Of a DNA stretch of 64,000 nucleotides, positions 52,289 through 60,217 are shown one piece after another; positions within the stretch are counted from its first letter, which is position 1, and each line of letters opens with the position of its first letter. Under the pieces are notes generated by a model. That model was given only the letters and a program-made list of their open reading frames with translations, made no database searches and had not been told where the DNA came from. The DNA is from Pseudomonas fontis (lineage in GTDB: Bacteria > Pseudomonadota > Gammaproteobacteria > Pseudomonadales > Pseudomonadaceae). A program made the translations under genes and the position numbers. Where the stretch lies: positions 1 to 64,000 of the forward strand of contig NZ_JAMDGY010000080.1 of assembly GCF_028656955.1 (NCBI RefSeq). Direction: 5' to 3'.

Positions 52289-52298
52289 GGAAAACAAG

Positions 52299-52676
52299 AT
52301 GGGCGACACCAAGAAAACCGGCGAACAGGTTCGCCGCCAGGTCATGGGCGACGTGTTCGTCGACCGCGCACTGGGCAACGCCACCGACTTCAGCGCACCG
52401 CTACAGGAGTTTGTGAATGAACACGCCTGGGGCAGCGTGTGGAGCCGCGAAGGCCTGCCGCTGAAGACCCGCAGCCTGATCACCCTGGCCGCGTTGACCG
52501 CACTCAAGTGCCCGCAAGAGCTCAAGGGCCACGTGCGCGGCGCCCTGAACAACGGATGTACGGTGGAGGAGATCCGCGAAGCGCTGCTGCACTGCGCGGT
52601 ATACGCCGGGGTCCCGGCGGCGATGGATGCGTTTCGCGCCGCGCAGGAAGTGATCGACAGCTATCAGCAGGGCTGA
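52299..52676 (+). CDS. carboxymuconolactone decarboxylase family protein
   Basis: The 125-residue protein resembles 4-carboxymuconolactone decarboxylase (PcaC-like): QVMGDVFVDRALGNATDFSAPLQEFVNEHAWGSVWSREGLPLKTRSLITLAALTAL, then ELKGHVRGALNNGCTVEEIREALLHCAVYAGVPAAMDAF. No CxxC peroxidatic motif of the AhpD branch is seen. It is not next to other protocatechuate genes, so a role in aromatic degradation is not established. It lies 10 bases after the antiporter gene with AAGGAAAAC-type spacing before its ATG. Confidence 0.88.
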   Translation: MGDTKKTGEQVRRQVMGDVFVDRALGNATDFSAPLQEFVNEHAWGSVWSREGLPLKTRSLITLAALTALKCPQELKGHVRGALNNGCTVEEIREALLHCAVYAGVPAAMDAFRAAQEVIDSYQQG

Positions 52677-52703
52677 GCCTGCCGACCACTCCCCCGCAGG
52701 CCG

Positions 52704-54077
52704 TCAGTTGCTGGCGACGACGGCCTTGCTGCTTTTCTTCTTCAGCCAGAACGCCACGGCCAGCACCGCCAGCCACACCGGAATCAGCATCACCGAGATG
52801 CGGATGCCCGGCGTCAGGTACATCACCACCAGGATCAACGCCAGGAAGGCCAGGCAGATGTAGTTGGTCAGCGGATAGCCCCAGCTCCGGTAGAAAGTCG
52901 TTTCGCCGGCCGCCTGCTTGGCCTTGCGGAACTTCAGGTGGGTGATGCTGATGATGCCCCAGTTGATCACCAGCGACGACACCACCAGCGCCATCAGCAG
53001 GCCAAAGGCTTCGGCCGGCATCAGGTAGTTGATCACCACGCACAGGCCGGTTGCCAGCGCCGACACGCCCAATGCTGCCAGCGGTACGCCACGGGCGTTG
53101 ACCTTGAGCAGGCGCTTGGGTGCATCACCCTGGGTCGCCAGGCCGAACAGCATGCGGCTGTTGCAGTACACGCAGCTGTTGTACACAGAGAGTGCTGCGG
53201 TCAGCACCACCAGGTTCAGCACCGTGGCCACCAGGTTGCTGTCCAGCGCATGGAAGATCATCACGAACGGGCTACCGCCCTGCACGACTTTCTGCCACGG
53301 GTACAGCGCCAGCAGCACGGCCAGGGCACCGATGTAGAAGATCAGGATGCGGTAGATCACCTGGTTGGTAGCACGTGGAATGCTGTGACGCGGGTTGTCG
53401 GCTTCAGCGGCGGTGATGCCGACCAGCTCCAGGCCGCCGAAGGAGAACATGATCACCGCCATCGCCATCAACAGCCCGGTGCCGCCATTGGGGAAGAAGC
53501 CGCCATGCTGCCAGAGGTTGGCGACGCTGGCTTCCGGGCCGCCGGTGCCGCTGACCAGCAGGTAGACGCCAAAGCCGATCATGCTGACGATGGCCACCAC
53601 CTTGATCAGGGCGAACCAGAACTCCATCTCGCCAAAGACTTTCACCTGGCTCAGGTTGATCAGGTTGATCAGCGCGAAGAACACGGCCGCCGTGGCCCAG
53701 GTCGGGAAGCCCGGCCACCAGTACTGGATGTAGATACCCACGGCCGTGAGTTCGGCCATGCCGACCAGCACGTAGAGCACCCAGTAGTTCCAGCCGGACA
53801 TGAAGCCGGCGAACTCGCTCCAGTATCTGTGCGCAAAATGGCTGAAGGTGCCGGAAACCGGCTCTTCGACGACCATCTCGCCCAATTGGCGCATGATGAA
53901 GAAGGCAATCATCCCGGCAATCGCATAACCCAGCAGCACGGACGGGCCGGCCAGCTGGATGGTCTGGGCGATCCCCAGGAACAGGCCGGTGCCAATCGCC
54001 CCGCCCAGGGCAATCAACTGGATATGGCGGTTCTTCAGGCCGCGATGCAACCGCTCCGGCGTGATCTCGTCTTGCAT
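52704..54077 (-). CDS. AAT-family amino acid permease (APC superfamily)
   Basis: This is an inner-membrane amino acid/proton symporter of 12 membrane segments. The 457-residue protein begins MQDEITPERLHRGLKNRHIQLIALGGAIGTGLFLG, the family's substrate-binding helix 1 signature GGAIGTGLFLG, and has FSFGGLELVGITAAEADNPRHSIPRA in helix 6. The group includes transporters for aromatic and neutral amino acids (AroP, PheP, CycA, AnsP); the exact substrate is not predictable. It is convergent with the preceding gene with only 27 bases between. Confidence 0.9.
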   Translation of the reverse strand: MQDEITPERLHRGLKNRHIQLIALGGAIGTGLFLGIAQTIQLAGPSVLLGYAIAGMIAFFIMRQLGEMVVEEPVSGTFSHFAHRYWSEFAGFMSGWNYWVLYVLVGMAELTAVGIYIQYWWPGFPTWATAAVFFALINLINLSQVKVFGEMEFWFALIKVVAIVSMIGFGVYLLVSGTGGPEASVANLWQHGGFFPNGGTGLLMAMAVIMFSFGGLELVGITAAEADNPRHSIPRATNQVIYRILIFYIGALAVLLALYPWQKVVQGGSPFVMIFHALDSNLVATVLNLVVLTAALSVYNSCVYCNSRMLFGLATQGDAPKRLLKVNARGVPLAALGVSALATGLCVVINYLMPAEAFGLLMALVVSSLVINWGIISITHLKFRKAKQAAGETTFYRSWGYPLTNYICLAFLALILVVMYLTPGIRISVMLIPVWLAVLAVAFWLKKKSSKAVVASN

Positions 54078-54129
54078 GAAGTGTCCTCGGACGTGAGAGG
54101 CAGTATTGGAATTATTTTGCCGACAGCAT

Positions 54130-55071
54130 CTAGATCCAGCCGCCCCACTGCAATAGGAAAATGCCGATATTCGTCGTAATTGCGGCTAAAACAGTGGTAA
54201 TGACGATGATCGAGGCCGCCAGTTCATGGTTGGCGTTGGCTGCCCGGGCCATGACATAGCTGGCGGCCGCCGTAGGGCTGCCGACGTACAGGAACAGGAT
54301 GCCCAGCTCCGCCCCGCGAAAACCGCAGAACCACGCGCCAAGGGTCGCGAGCAATGGTAGCCAGACCATCTTCAGCAGGCTCGCCTCCAACGCGAGCTTG
54401 CCGCTGGCACGGAACGAGGCCAGCGACAACGTCCCGCCAATACAGATCAGCGCCAGCGGCAAGGTCATCTGCGCCAGGTAATCGGCGGAGGTCAGCAGCC
54501 AGTTGGGCAGTGGTACCTGGGCGTAGGCCATGGGCGTGGCGACCAGCACACTGATGATCAGCGGGTTGCGCAGGATGCTCTTGCAGATGCTCCACGGGTC
54601 GGACTTGACCGACGGGCTGTACACCGCCAGCAGCACCACCGACAGCGAGTTGTAGAGCAGGATCACCACCCCGGCGAGCACCGAGCCCAGTGCGATGCCG
54701 TAATCGCCGTACATGCTCGCGGCCAGGGCCAGGCCGATGATTGCGTTGTTGCCGCGAAACGCGCCCTGGGCATAGATCCCGCGGTCCTCGCGCGGGCAAC
54801 GCCAGATCGCGATCAGCCAGGCCAGGCCAAAACAACCCAGGGTTGCCACGAAGAAGTACAGCAGCATGCCGGGGCGTACCGCAGCGCTCAGGTCGGCGTG
54901 GTAGATGCCGAGGAACAGCAGCGCCGGCATGCACACGTTGAACACCAGCGCGGACGCCGTGTAGATGAAACCCTCGTTGATTGCATTGATGCGCCGCAAC
55001 AGCACGCCGAGGAACAACATCGCGAACACCGGTGCGGTGATGTTCAGCGTCTGAAGGAAAAGCGCAAGCAT
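54130..55071 (-). CDS. AEC family transporter
   Basis: The 313-residue protein belongs to the auxin efflux carrier superfamily, which in bacteria includes malonate and other organic-acid carriers. About ten membrane segments are seen, with the crossover-type motif QGAFRGNNAIIGLALAASMYG (residues 105-125) and a second repeat IGGTLSLASF. It starts at the ATG at 55071. It lies 52 bases upstream of the permease on the same strand and may be co-transcribed with it. Confidence 0.9.
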   Translation of the reverse strand: MLALFLQTLNITAPVFAMLFLGVLLRRINAINEGFIYTASALVFNVCMPALLFLGIYHADLSAAVRPGMLLYFFVATLGCFGLAWLIAIWRCPREDRGIYAQGAFRGNNAIIGLALAASMYGDYGIALGSVLAGVVILLYNSLSVVLLAVYSPSVKSDPWSICKSILRNPLIISVLVATPMAYAQVPLPNWLLTSADYLAQMTLPLALICIGGTLSLASFRASGKLALEASLLKMVWLPLLATLGAWFCGFRGAELGILFLYVGSPTAAASYVMARAANANHELAASIIVITTVLAAITTNIGIFLLQWGGWI

Positions 55072-55171
55072 GCAGGTGGTCCCGTCGGCTGTCGTTAGGG
55101 GGCTAATGATACGTCAGGGCCGCGGCTTACCGCGCTGACCAATACCAAATGCGCGTAAGAAAATTCAGCAC

Positions 55172-55199
55172 TTGACGACGGAATGAATTCCGATATGAT
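55172..55199 (+). promoter_or_regulatory. sigma-70 promoter of the phospholipase-like gene
   Basis: TTGACG (55172-55177) and TATGAT (55194-55199) are separated by 16 bases and match the consensus at 5 of 6 positions each. The spacer contains the small dyad CGGAAT-GA-ATTCCG. Expected transcription start is about 55206. Confidence 0.8.
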
Positions 55200-55206
55200 C
55201 GAAAAC

Positions 55207-55226
55207 AACTGTACATGCATACAGTT
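55207..55226 (+). promoter_or_regulatory. LexA (SOS) box
   Basis: AACTGTACATGCATACAGTT has the CTG-N10-CAG form of the gammaproteobacterial LexA box. The outer 7-bp arms (AACTGTA/TACAGTT) are perfect; only three of the inner positions depart from CTGTATATATATACAG. It begins right at the predicted transcription start, 8 bases after the -10, where LexA would block initiation. Confidence 0.8.
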
Positions 55227-55263
55227 AAATTAATGGAATTCACGACATTTCAAGGAGCTGAAC

Positions 55264-56868
55264 ATGTCACTCATGCAAACCGGGCTGCCTGCCCGAGCGG
55301 CCACTGCCGCCCCTGTTGTCGCCGCGCTGGACGCCTTGTTCAGTGTGGACGGCATTGCCATCCCCGGCCCCGACGCCCGCATCGTGCTGGTGATCGACGG
55401 CCACCACACCATCAAGTACCACCGCCCGGGCGTTTTGCCTCCAGCCCCCGTCAAGGGCAAGCCGGCCCTGCGTTTCGAGGGTGGCGAACACACCGCGATC
55501 GGTGACAGCGCGCAATTGCGCTTCGCGACTGACGCCCCGGCGATCCCGGCGTGGCAAGTGCCGCTGCACCTGCCCAACGGCCTGAACCTCAGCTATGGCC
55601 AGATCGTTGCGCTGGGCGGCGACTTCTACGGCGTGCCCGACCGTCCGATCGCTGACGGCGCCACGGCAGAAGAGCGTGTTCAACGCTTCGCTGCCGCATT
55701 TGACTCGCTGGCCGTGCTGCCAGCCTCGAAAGAGGAAGCGCAGAAGATCCTCGCGGTGATGCAGCGGGAAATCGCTGCGGCGAATCAGGCGATCCAGGAC
55801 GGTCGTCAGCCCCACGAGGCGTACGATCAACTGGGCGATACCCTGTCGGAAGAATGGAACCGGATCACCGGCGGTGGCAGCTTTGCCACGGCGCTGTTCC
55901 CCCTTGGGCGTTACCTGAAACTGGCGGCCAGCAACTGGGACCACTTCGGTGAATGGGCGCTGCTGGCCTACCAGGCCGGTCACACCGCTGCGCTGCGCCA
56001 GGCAGTCAAAGCCCGCAACAGCGGCCTGGATGTGGACCTGGAGCTGGCCTATGCAATGAACGCCTTTGCCGACCACTTCCTCACCGACCTGTTCTCCTCC
56101 GGCCACGTGCGGGTACCGCGCAAAGCCATCAAGGACAACGTCACCCCGGCCGACCTGGGCTCGCTGATCTCGCGCTTCATGCACGATGAGGACAGCAAGT
56201 ACGGTCTGGTACTGCGCAACGCCCAGGGTGATACCTGGCGTGGCTATGGCGACAAGCGTTACTTCGACAGCGTCGATGTGCGCAATCGCCAGCAAGTCGG
56301 GTTGGCGGTGCAGCGCTCGGTGGACGAGGTGTTTGCCGCCTTCGCCAGCGGTACGCCGGTGCAGCCGGGGCAATTTGCCGCGCTGCGGGTCGCGGCGGAT
56401 TTGCAGGCGGCGGTGGCCGGCACTGTGCCGGGCAACTTCGCCCCATTGTTCGCGATGAAGAACGGCAAGCTGATGCGCCGTGCCGACGTCAACAACCTCA
56501 ACGATACCGCGCAGATCGACAACTGGTGGGGTTGGAGCACCTACCTGCTGCTCAATGACTACACGCCGAACAAGCCGAGCGGTTTCCTCGAGGCGCCATT
56601 GGCTGCACCGGGCGTCACTGGCACCGGCGCGGGCCGGGCGGTGCGTTATGCGGTGAGTGTGGTGAACGGCTTGAACGAGTCCTACATCGGGCCGTGGAGT
56701 GCCTATGCCGAAGTGGGTGAACCCTTCCAGGCAACCCTCAGCGTACCGGTGGACAACTCGGGGAAATCCGTCGGGCGCAACCTGTTCCGGCAAGTGCGCG
56801 GCGGCTCACCTGAGCTGATCGCCTCGCTGGATCGCGACACCACTACCTATATCGATCGTCATCAGTGA
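55264..56868 (+). CDS. zinc phospholipase C / P1-nuclease-like enzyme under SOS control
   Basis: The 534-residue protein has the H-x3-D-x5-H zinc motif of the phospholipase C/P1 nuclease fold at H271, D275 and H281 (AFADHFLTDLFSSGH). Further likely ligands are D226/H227 (NWDHFGEWALLAYQAGH) and H307-D308-E309. An early VALGGDFYG (residues 115-123) fits the zinc metallophospholipase C family of P. fluorescens PC-PLC and Legionella PlcA-C, as I recall it. The last 100 residues look like a fibronectin-type beta domain. No signal peptide or membrane segment is seen. AAGGAG is 6 bases before the ATG. A LexA box overlaps the start of transcription, so DNA-damage induction is predicted. Substrate (lipid versus nucleic acid) is inferred only. 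Confidence 0.83.
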   Translation: MSLMQTGLPARAATAAPVVAALDALFSVDGIAIPGPDARIVLVIDGHHTIKYHRPGVLPPAPVKGKPALRFEGGEHTAIGDSAQLRFATDAPAIPAWQVPLHLPNGLNLSYGQIVALGGDFYGVPDRPIADGATAEERVQRFAAAFDSLAVLPASKEEAQKILAVMQREIAAANQAIQDGRQPHEAYDQLGDTLSEEWNRITGGGSFATALFPLGRYLKLAASNWDHFGEWALLAYQAGHTAALRQAVKARNSGLDVDLELAYAMNAFADHFLTDLFSSGHVRVPRKAIKDNVTPADLGSLISRFMHDEDSKYGLVLRNAQGDTWRGYGDKRYFDSVDVRNRQQVGLAVQRSVDEVFAAFASGTPVQPGQFAALRVAADLQAAVAGTVPGNFAPLFAMKNGKLMRRADVNNLNDTAQIDNWWGWSTYLLLNDYTPNKPSGFLEAPLAAPGVTGTGAGRAVRYAVSVVNGLNESYIGPWSAYAEVGEPFQATLSVPVDNSGKSVGRNLFRQVRGGSPELIASLDRDTTTYIDRHQ

Positions 56869-56882
56869 CAAGGAGGTCACCT

Positions 56883-57071
56883 ATGTCCATTACCGTGAAT
56901 CTGGAGCTGGCTTCGGGCCAGTCGCTCAAGGATGTTCCACTGCAACTGCTGCGCGACGGAGTCGTCGTGGCGCGGGCCAAGGTGGCGGCTGACGGCAAGG
57001 CGGTGTTTGACGCCAAGCCGGGGGCTGGGCAGTTGGCGGTGCGGGTGGATCGCACGCTGCTGCAGGCTTAA
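56883..57071 (+). CDS. small protein downstream of the phospholipase-like gene
   Basis: This 62-residue protein begins MSITVNLELASGQSLKDVPL and is predicted all-beta, with a pattern like a carboxypeptidase-regulatory or transthyretin-type fold (VVVARAKVAADGKAVFDAKPGAGQLAVRVDRTLL). An almost perfect ribosome-binding site (AAGGAGGT) lies 6 bases upstream, stronger than for any neighbour. It starts 14 bases after the enzyme's stop codon, so it is co-transcribed and would also be SOS-induced. It has no signal peptide. A role as inhibitor, chaperone or delivery partner of the enzyme is speculation. Confidence 0.75.
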   Translation: MSITVNLELASGQSLKDVPLQLLRDGVVVARAKVAADGKAVFDAKPGAGQLAVRVDRTLLQA

Positions 57072-57073
57072 AA

Positions 57074-57149
57074 GCATCGCCGGCAAAGCCGGCTCCCACA
57101 GGTTCGGCACGCACCGTCAACTCTGTGGGAGCCGGCCTTGCCGGCGATT
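57074..57149. repeat. inverted REP pair F
   Basis: Copies at 57074-57102 and 57123-57149 are inverted with a 20-base spacer. They fill the gap between the small gene and the convergent roxR and probably act as the 3' boundary for both. Confidence 0.9.
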
Positions 57150-57173
57150 AGGCCCGAACAGACACAATCAATT

Positions 57174-57734
57174 TCAGCGGCGAACCGGCCGCTTCTGCAA
57201 TTTGCGTTGCAACGTACGCCGGTGCATCCCCAGCGCCCGCGCGGTCGCCGAGATATTGCCTTCATGCTCGGTCAGCACGCGCTGGATATGCTCCCACTGC
57301 AGGCGGTCCACCGACATCGGGTTCTCCGGCACCAGGCTGTCCAGGTCAGCATGCTCGGACAGCAACGCCGCCAGCACATCATCGGCATCCGCCGGCTTGC
57401 ACAGGTAGTTGCAGGCGCCGCGCTTGATCGCCTCCACCGCCGTGGCAATGCTCGAATAACCAGTGAGGATCACCACGCGCATTTCCGGGTCCAGCTCGAG
57501 CAACTTGGGCAGCAACACCAGCCCCGAGTCACCTTCCATCTTCAAGTCCAGCGTGGCGTAGTCCGGCACATCCTGCTGGGCCAGCAACAGCCCCTCTTCT
57601 GCCGAACCTGCCGTGCTCACACGAAAACCACGACGGCTCATGGCCCGCGCCATGACGCGGGTAAAGGTGGCGTCATCATCTACCAGCAGCAAGTGCGGCA
57701 GCTCTTCGCCTTCAACCTGGATTTCATCAGTCAT
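57174..57734 (-). CDS. roxR: RoxR, redox response regulator
   Basis: RoxR is the RegA/PrrA-type regulator that controls terminal oxidases and other respiratory genes. The 186-residue protein has a receiver domain with acidic pocket D19-D20-D21, phospho-acceptor D63 (TLDLKMEGDSG) and K at the end of the domain (YLCKPAD). It also has a C-terminal Fis-type helix-turn-helix (GNISATARALGMHRRTLQRKLQKR). Its start overlaps the roxS stop codon (ATGA). Confidence 0.95.
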   Translation of the reverse strand: MTDEIQVEGEELPHLLLVDDDATFTRVMARAMSRRGFRVSTAGSAEEGLLLAQQDVPDYATLDLKMEGDSGLVLLPKLLELDPEMRVVILTGYSSIATAVEAIKRGACNYLCKPADADDVLAALLSEHADLDSLVPENPMSVDRLQWEHIQRVLTEHEGNISATARALGMHRRTLQRKLQKRPVRR

Positions 57735-58990
57735 CGATCGTCTCCTCGCGCGTCACGCGGCAGGCGCAGCTCGGTCAGCGTGCCACCTTCCTCATGACTA
57801 TAGAGTTTTACCGAGCCGCCAGCACGGGTGACGCTGGCCTTGCTCAAGAACAGGCCCAGGCCGAAGCCTTTGCCCTTGGTCGTAAAGAACGGTTTGCCGA
57901 TCTGCTCGGCAATGGCCACCGGAACCCCCGGGCCATGGTCGCGAATGTTGATCACGATGTCCTCGGCGTCCCAGTCCAGGCGCACTTCAAGGTCATCGGG
58001 GCAGGCATCGGCGGCATTGTTCAGCAAGTTCAACAGGGCCTGGGTCAGGTCCGGTGGCGGCGCCAGGCGCGGCACACTGCCCTGGCCCAGGCGTTGGAAG
58101 CGATAGCTCGCCTCAGGGCGCATCAGGTGCCAGCGGTTCAGCGATTCGTCGAGCCAGAAGGTGACCTCCTGGTCCTCCACCGCCATGCGCCGGTTGGCCT
58201 CGGCGGCACGCACCAGTTGCTGCAAGGTGTGCTTGCACTGCTTGACCTGTTCCTGCAGCACTTCCAAGTCATCCTGCAGCAGCGGGTCGGGGTGGTCCTG
58301 GCGCATTTCCTTGAGCAGCACGCTCATGGTCGCCAGCGGCGTACCCAGCTCATGCGCGGCACCTGCCGCCTGGGTGGCCACGGCCAGCAGTTGCTGGTCA
58401 CGCAAGCCTTCCTCGCGGCGCTCGGCACGCAGTTGCTCCTGGCGGCGCAGCTCTTCGGCCATCTTCGCCGCGAAGAAGGTGATTACCGCCGCGGCCAGGG
58501 CAAAGCTCAGCCACATGCCGTAGATCTGCATCTTCTCGCGGGCCATGGGGAAGGTGTCCAGTGGGTAGAACTGCACCAGCAGCAAGGTGTACGCCACCAG
58601 GGCAATGCCGGACAGGATCACCGAATACATCCACGGCAATGTGACGGCGGCAATCGCCAGGGGCACCAGGTAATAAGAGACGAAGGGGTTGGTCGAGCCG
58701 CCCGAGTAATACAGCAGCGCACTGTGGATCAGCAGGTCACACGCCAGTTGCACGGCGTATTCAAGCTCGGTCACCGGTAACGAGGTGCGCAGGCGGATCG
58801 CCGTGAGCAAACACAACACCATGGAGAAGCCCAGGGTGATGCTCAGCGCCAGCCACGGCAGCGGTAACAGTTCGGTCCAGTAGGCGACGCCCACGGAACC
58901 TGCCTGGGCCGCCAGGACCAGTATGCGAATGAAGGTAAGGCGCCAGAGGTTCTGACGTGTCGCGGACAACATTTGAACGGGGGCGAGCAT
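57731..58990 (-). CDS. roxS: RoxS, redox-sensing histidine kinase
   Basis: RoxS is the RegB/PrrB-type membrane kinase. Counted from the ATG at 58990 (419 residues, AGGAGAGCTC before it) it has six membrane segments. The ubiquinone-sensing GGSTNPF motif is at residues 97-103, the phosphorylated H213 lies in GAAHELGTPLATM, and C252 (EQVKQCKHTL) corresponds in position to the redox-active Cys of RegB. The ATPase domain ends with GKGFGLGLFLSKASVTRAGG. The longer frame to 59173 lies in the divergent promoter region and is rejected. Confidence 0.95.
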   Translation of the reverse strand: MLAPVQMLSATRQNLWRLTFIRILVLAAQAGSVGVAYWTELLPLPWLALSITLGFSMVLCLLTAIRLRTSLPVTELEYAVQLACDLLIHSALLYYSGGSTNPFVSYYLVPLAIAAVTLPWMYSVILSGIALVAYTLLLVQFYPLDTFPMAREKMQIYGMWLSFALAAAVITFFAAKMAEELRRQEQLRAERREEGLRDQQLLAVATQAAGAAHELGTPLATMSVLLKEMRQDHPDPLLQDDLEVLQEQVKQCKHTLQQLVRAAEANRRMAVEDQEVTFWLDESLNRWHLMRPEASYRFQRLGQGSVPRLAPPPDLTQALLNLLNNAADACPDDLEVRLDWDAEDIVINIRDHGPGVPVAIAEQIGKPFFTTKGKGFGLGLFLSKASVTRAGGSVKLYSHEEGGTLTELRLPRDARGDDR

Positions 58991-59188
58991 GAGCTCTCCT
59001 GATGAGTGCTCCAGGTGGATCGTCGCGAGTATACCCGCGCCAGCCCCCGGACTGCAGCAATGCGGCAAAGCGCCACAGTCTCCACGCGCCGTAGTGGCCT
59101 TTTTGAACCTCGCTACACTTTCCACTGTCTTAGGGGCCTGCGTGGCCCGGATGTTCATCCCCCACGCCAACATTTCAAGGAGTTACAC

Positions 59189-59902
59189 ATGTTCACCCCA
59201 CGTCGCAGCGCTACCCTGCTCATGGCCGCCGGCATGCTCGCCAGCCTGCCGGTATTGGCCGAAGAACCTCGCTACAACCAGATCTCGCTGCGCGCCGAAG
59301 TCAGCAAGGAAGTGGCCCGCGACCTGATGGTCGTCACCTTGTACACCGAGTCGCAGAACAGTGACCCGGCCAAGCTGGCCGCGGAAATCACCACCACCAT
59401 GAACAAGGCGCTGGAACAGGCCCGTGGCGTCAAGGACATCAAGCTGGAGCAAGGCAGCCGCAACAGCTACCCGATCTACGACAACAAAGGCCAGAAGATC
59501 ACCGGCTGGCGCGAGCGCGCCGAACTGCGCCTGGAAAGCAGTGATTTCCCTGCCTTGTCCAAGCTCACCGGCGACCTGCTGCAAGTGCTGAAAATGGGCG
59601 GGATGGACTTCGCCATCGCCCCGACCACGCGCAAGGCCAGCGAAGACGCCCTGCTCAAGGAGGCCGTCGCTGCGTTCAAGGCACGCGCACAACTGGCTAC
59701 CGAAGCACTTGGAGGAAAAAGTTACAAAGTGGTCAGCATGAACCTCAATAGCAGCGGGTACCCTCACCCGTACGCTCGCGCCCCGATGATGATGAAAGCC
59801 GCCATGGCGGATGCCGGCGCCGCCCCCGCACCGGAAATCGAAGCCGGTACCAGCGACGTCAGCATGAGCGCCGATGGCACCATCGAAGTACAACTGCCGT
59901 AA
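59189..59902 (+). CDS. SIMPL domain (DUF541) periplasmic protein
   Basis: The 237-residue precursor has a signal peptide (MFTPRRSATLLMAAGMLASLPVLAEE, cleavage near A24) and a SIMPL domain (RYNQISLRAEVSKEVARDLMVVTLYTESQNSDP through SSGYPHPYARAPM). SIMPL proteins form oligomeric rings in the periplasm or outer membrane; roles in oxidative stress have been reported for E. coli YggE. AAGGAG lies 6 bases before the ATG. It is divergent from roxS, so a shared regulatory region (58991-59188) is likely. Confidence 0.9.
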   Translation: MFTPRRSATLLMAAGMLASLPVLAEEPRYNQISLRAEVSKEVARDLMVVTLYTESQNSDPAKLAAEITTTMNKALEQARGVKDIKLEQGSRNSYPIYDNKGQKITGWRERAELRLESSDFPALSKLTGDLLQVLKMGGMDFAIAPTTRKASEDALLKEAVAAFKARAQLATEALGGKSYKVVSMNLNSSGYPHPYARAPMMMKAAMADAGAAPAPEIEAGTSDVSMSADGTIEVQLP

Positions 59903-59968
59903 CAACGCAAAAGTGGGGTGTCGCAGCGGCTCCTGTCGCTACGGCACCTGCTACCGGGTAACACCACG

Positions 59969-59985
59969 CGCACATTTTTGGTGCA
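59969..59985 (+). promoter_or_regulatory. candidate NtrC binding site upstream of dppA
   Basis: CGCACATTTTTGGTGCA fits the 17-base NtrC dyad TGCACCA-N3-TGGTGCA; the right half is perfect and the left half keeps GCAC. It lies about 190 bases upstream of the start predicted from the sigma-54 candidate at 60132-60150, a normal enhancer distance. A neighbouring half-site GTGCG/TGCAC (59982-60000) has a wider spacing. Confidence 0.55.
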
Positions 59986-60051
59986 CACTATGACTGTGCG
60001 CGCAAACTTGGTTCTCAAAACGCACTATTTTTCCCCTCGCAAACGATCAAC

Positions 60052-60071
60052 TTCGTGAAAAATTACACGAA
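60052..60071. promoter_or_regulatory. operator-like dyad upstream of dppA
   Basis: TTCGTG-N8-CACGAA forms a perfect 6-bp inverted repeat with an AT-rich centre, 147 bases before dppA. It is typical of a dimeric repressor or activator site; the regulator is unknown. Confidence 0.45.
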
Positions 60072-60131
60072 TGCGACATTCCTGTACGTTCGTACCACCC
60101 TTTTGGCCCGGTCATCTTTTTGAGTGTTGCA

Positions 60132-60150
60132 TTGGGTATGGGCCCTGCAT
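60132..60150 (+). promoter_or_regulatory. candidate sigma-54 promoter of dppA
   Basis: GG (60135-60136) and GC (60147-60148) are 10 bases apart, in the context TTGGGTATGGGCCCTGCAT, which keeps the invariant bases but is weak in the CAC part of the -24 element. The leader would be about 60 bases. The remaining sequence between 59903 and 60217 holds no gene. Confidence 0.4.
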
Positions 60151-60217
60151 AAGTATCCGCAGGTCGGCTCATGAGGCCGCCCTCAAACTCAAAAAAAATG
60201 ACAACAATGAGGCCACC

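Noticed and set aside
59982..60000. second NtrC box overlapping the first
   Set aside because: TGCAC and GTGCG half-sites are there, but the spacing is two bases too long for the usual dyad.
60105..60130. TTGGCCCG as a sigma-54 -24 element
   Set aside because: The -24 half looks good, but no GC follows at the required 10-base distance (the sequence there is TTTTT).
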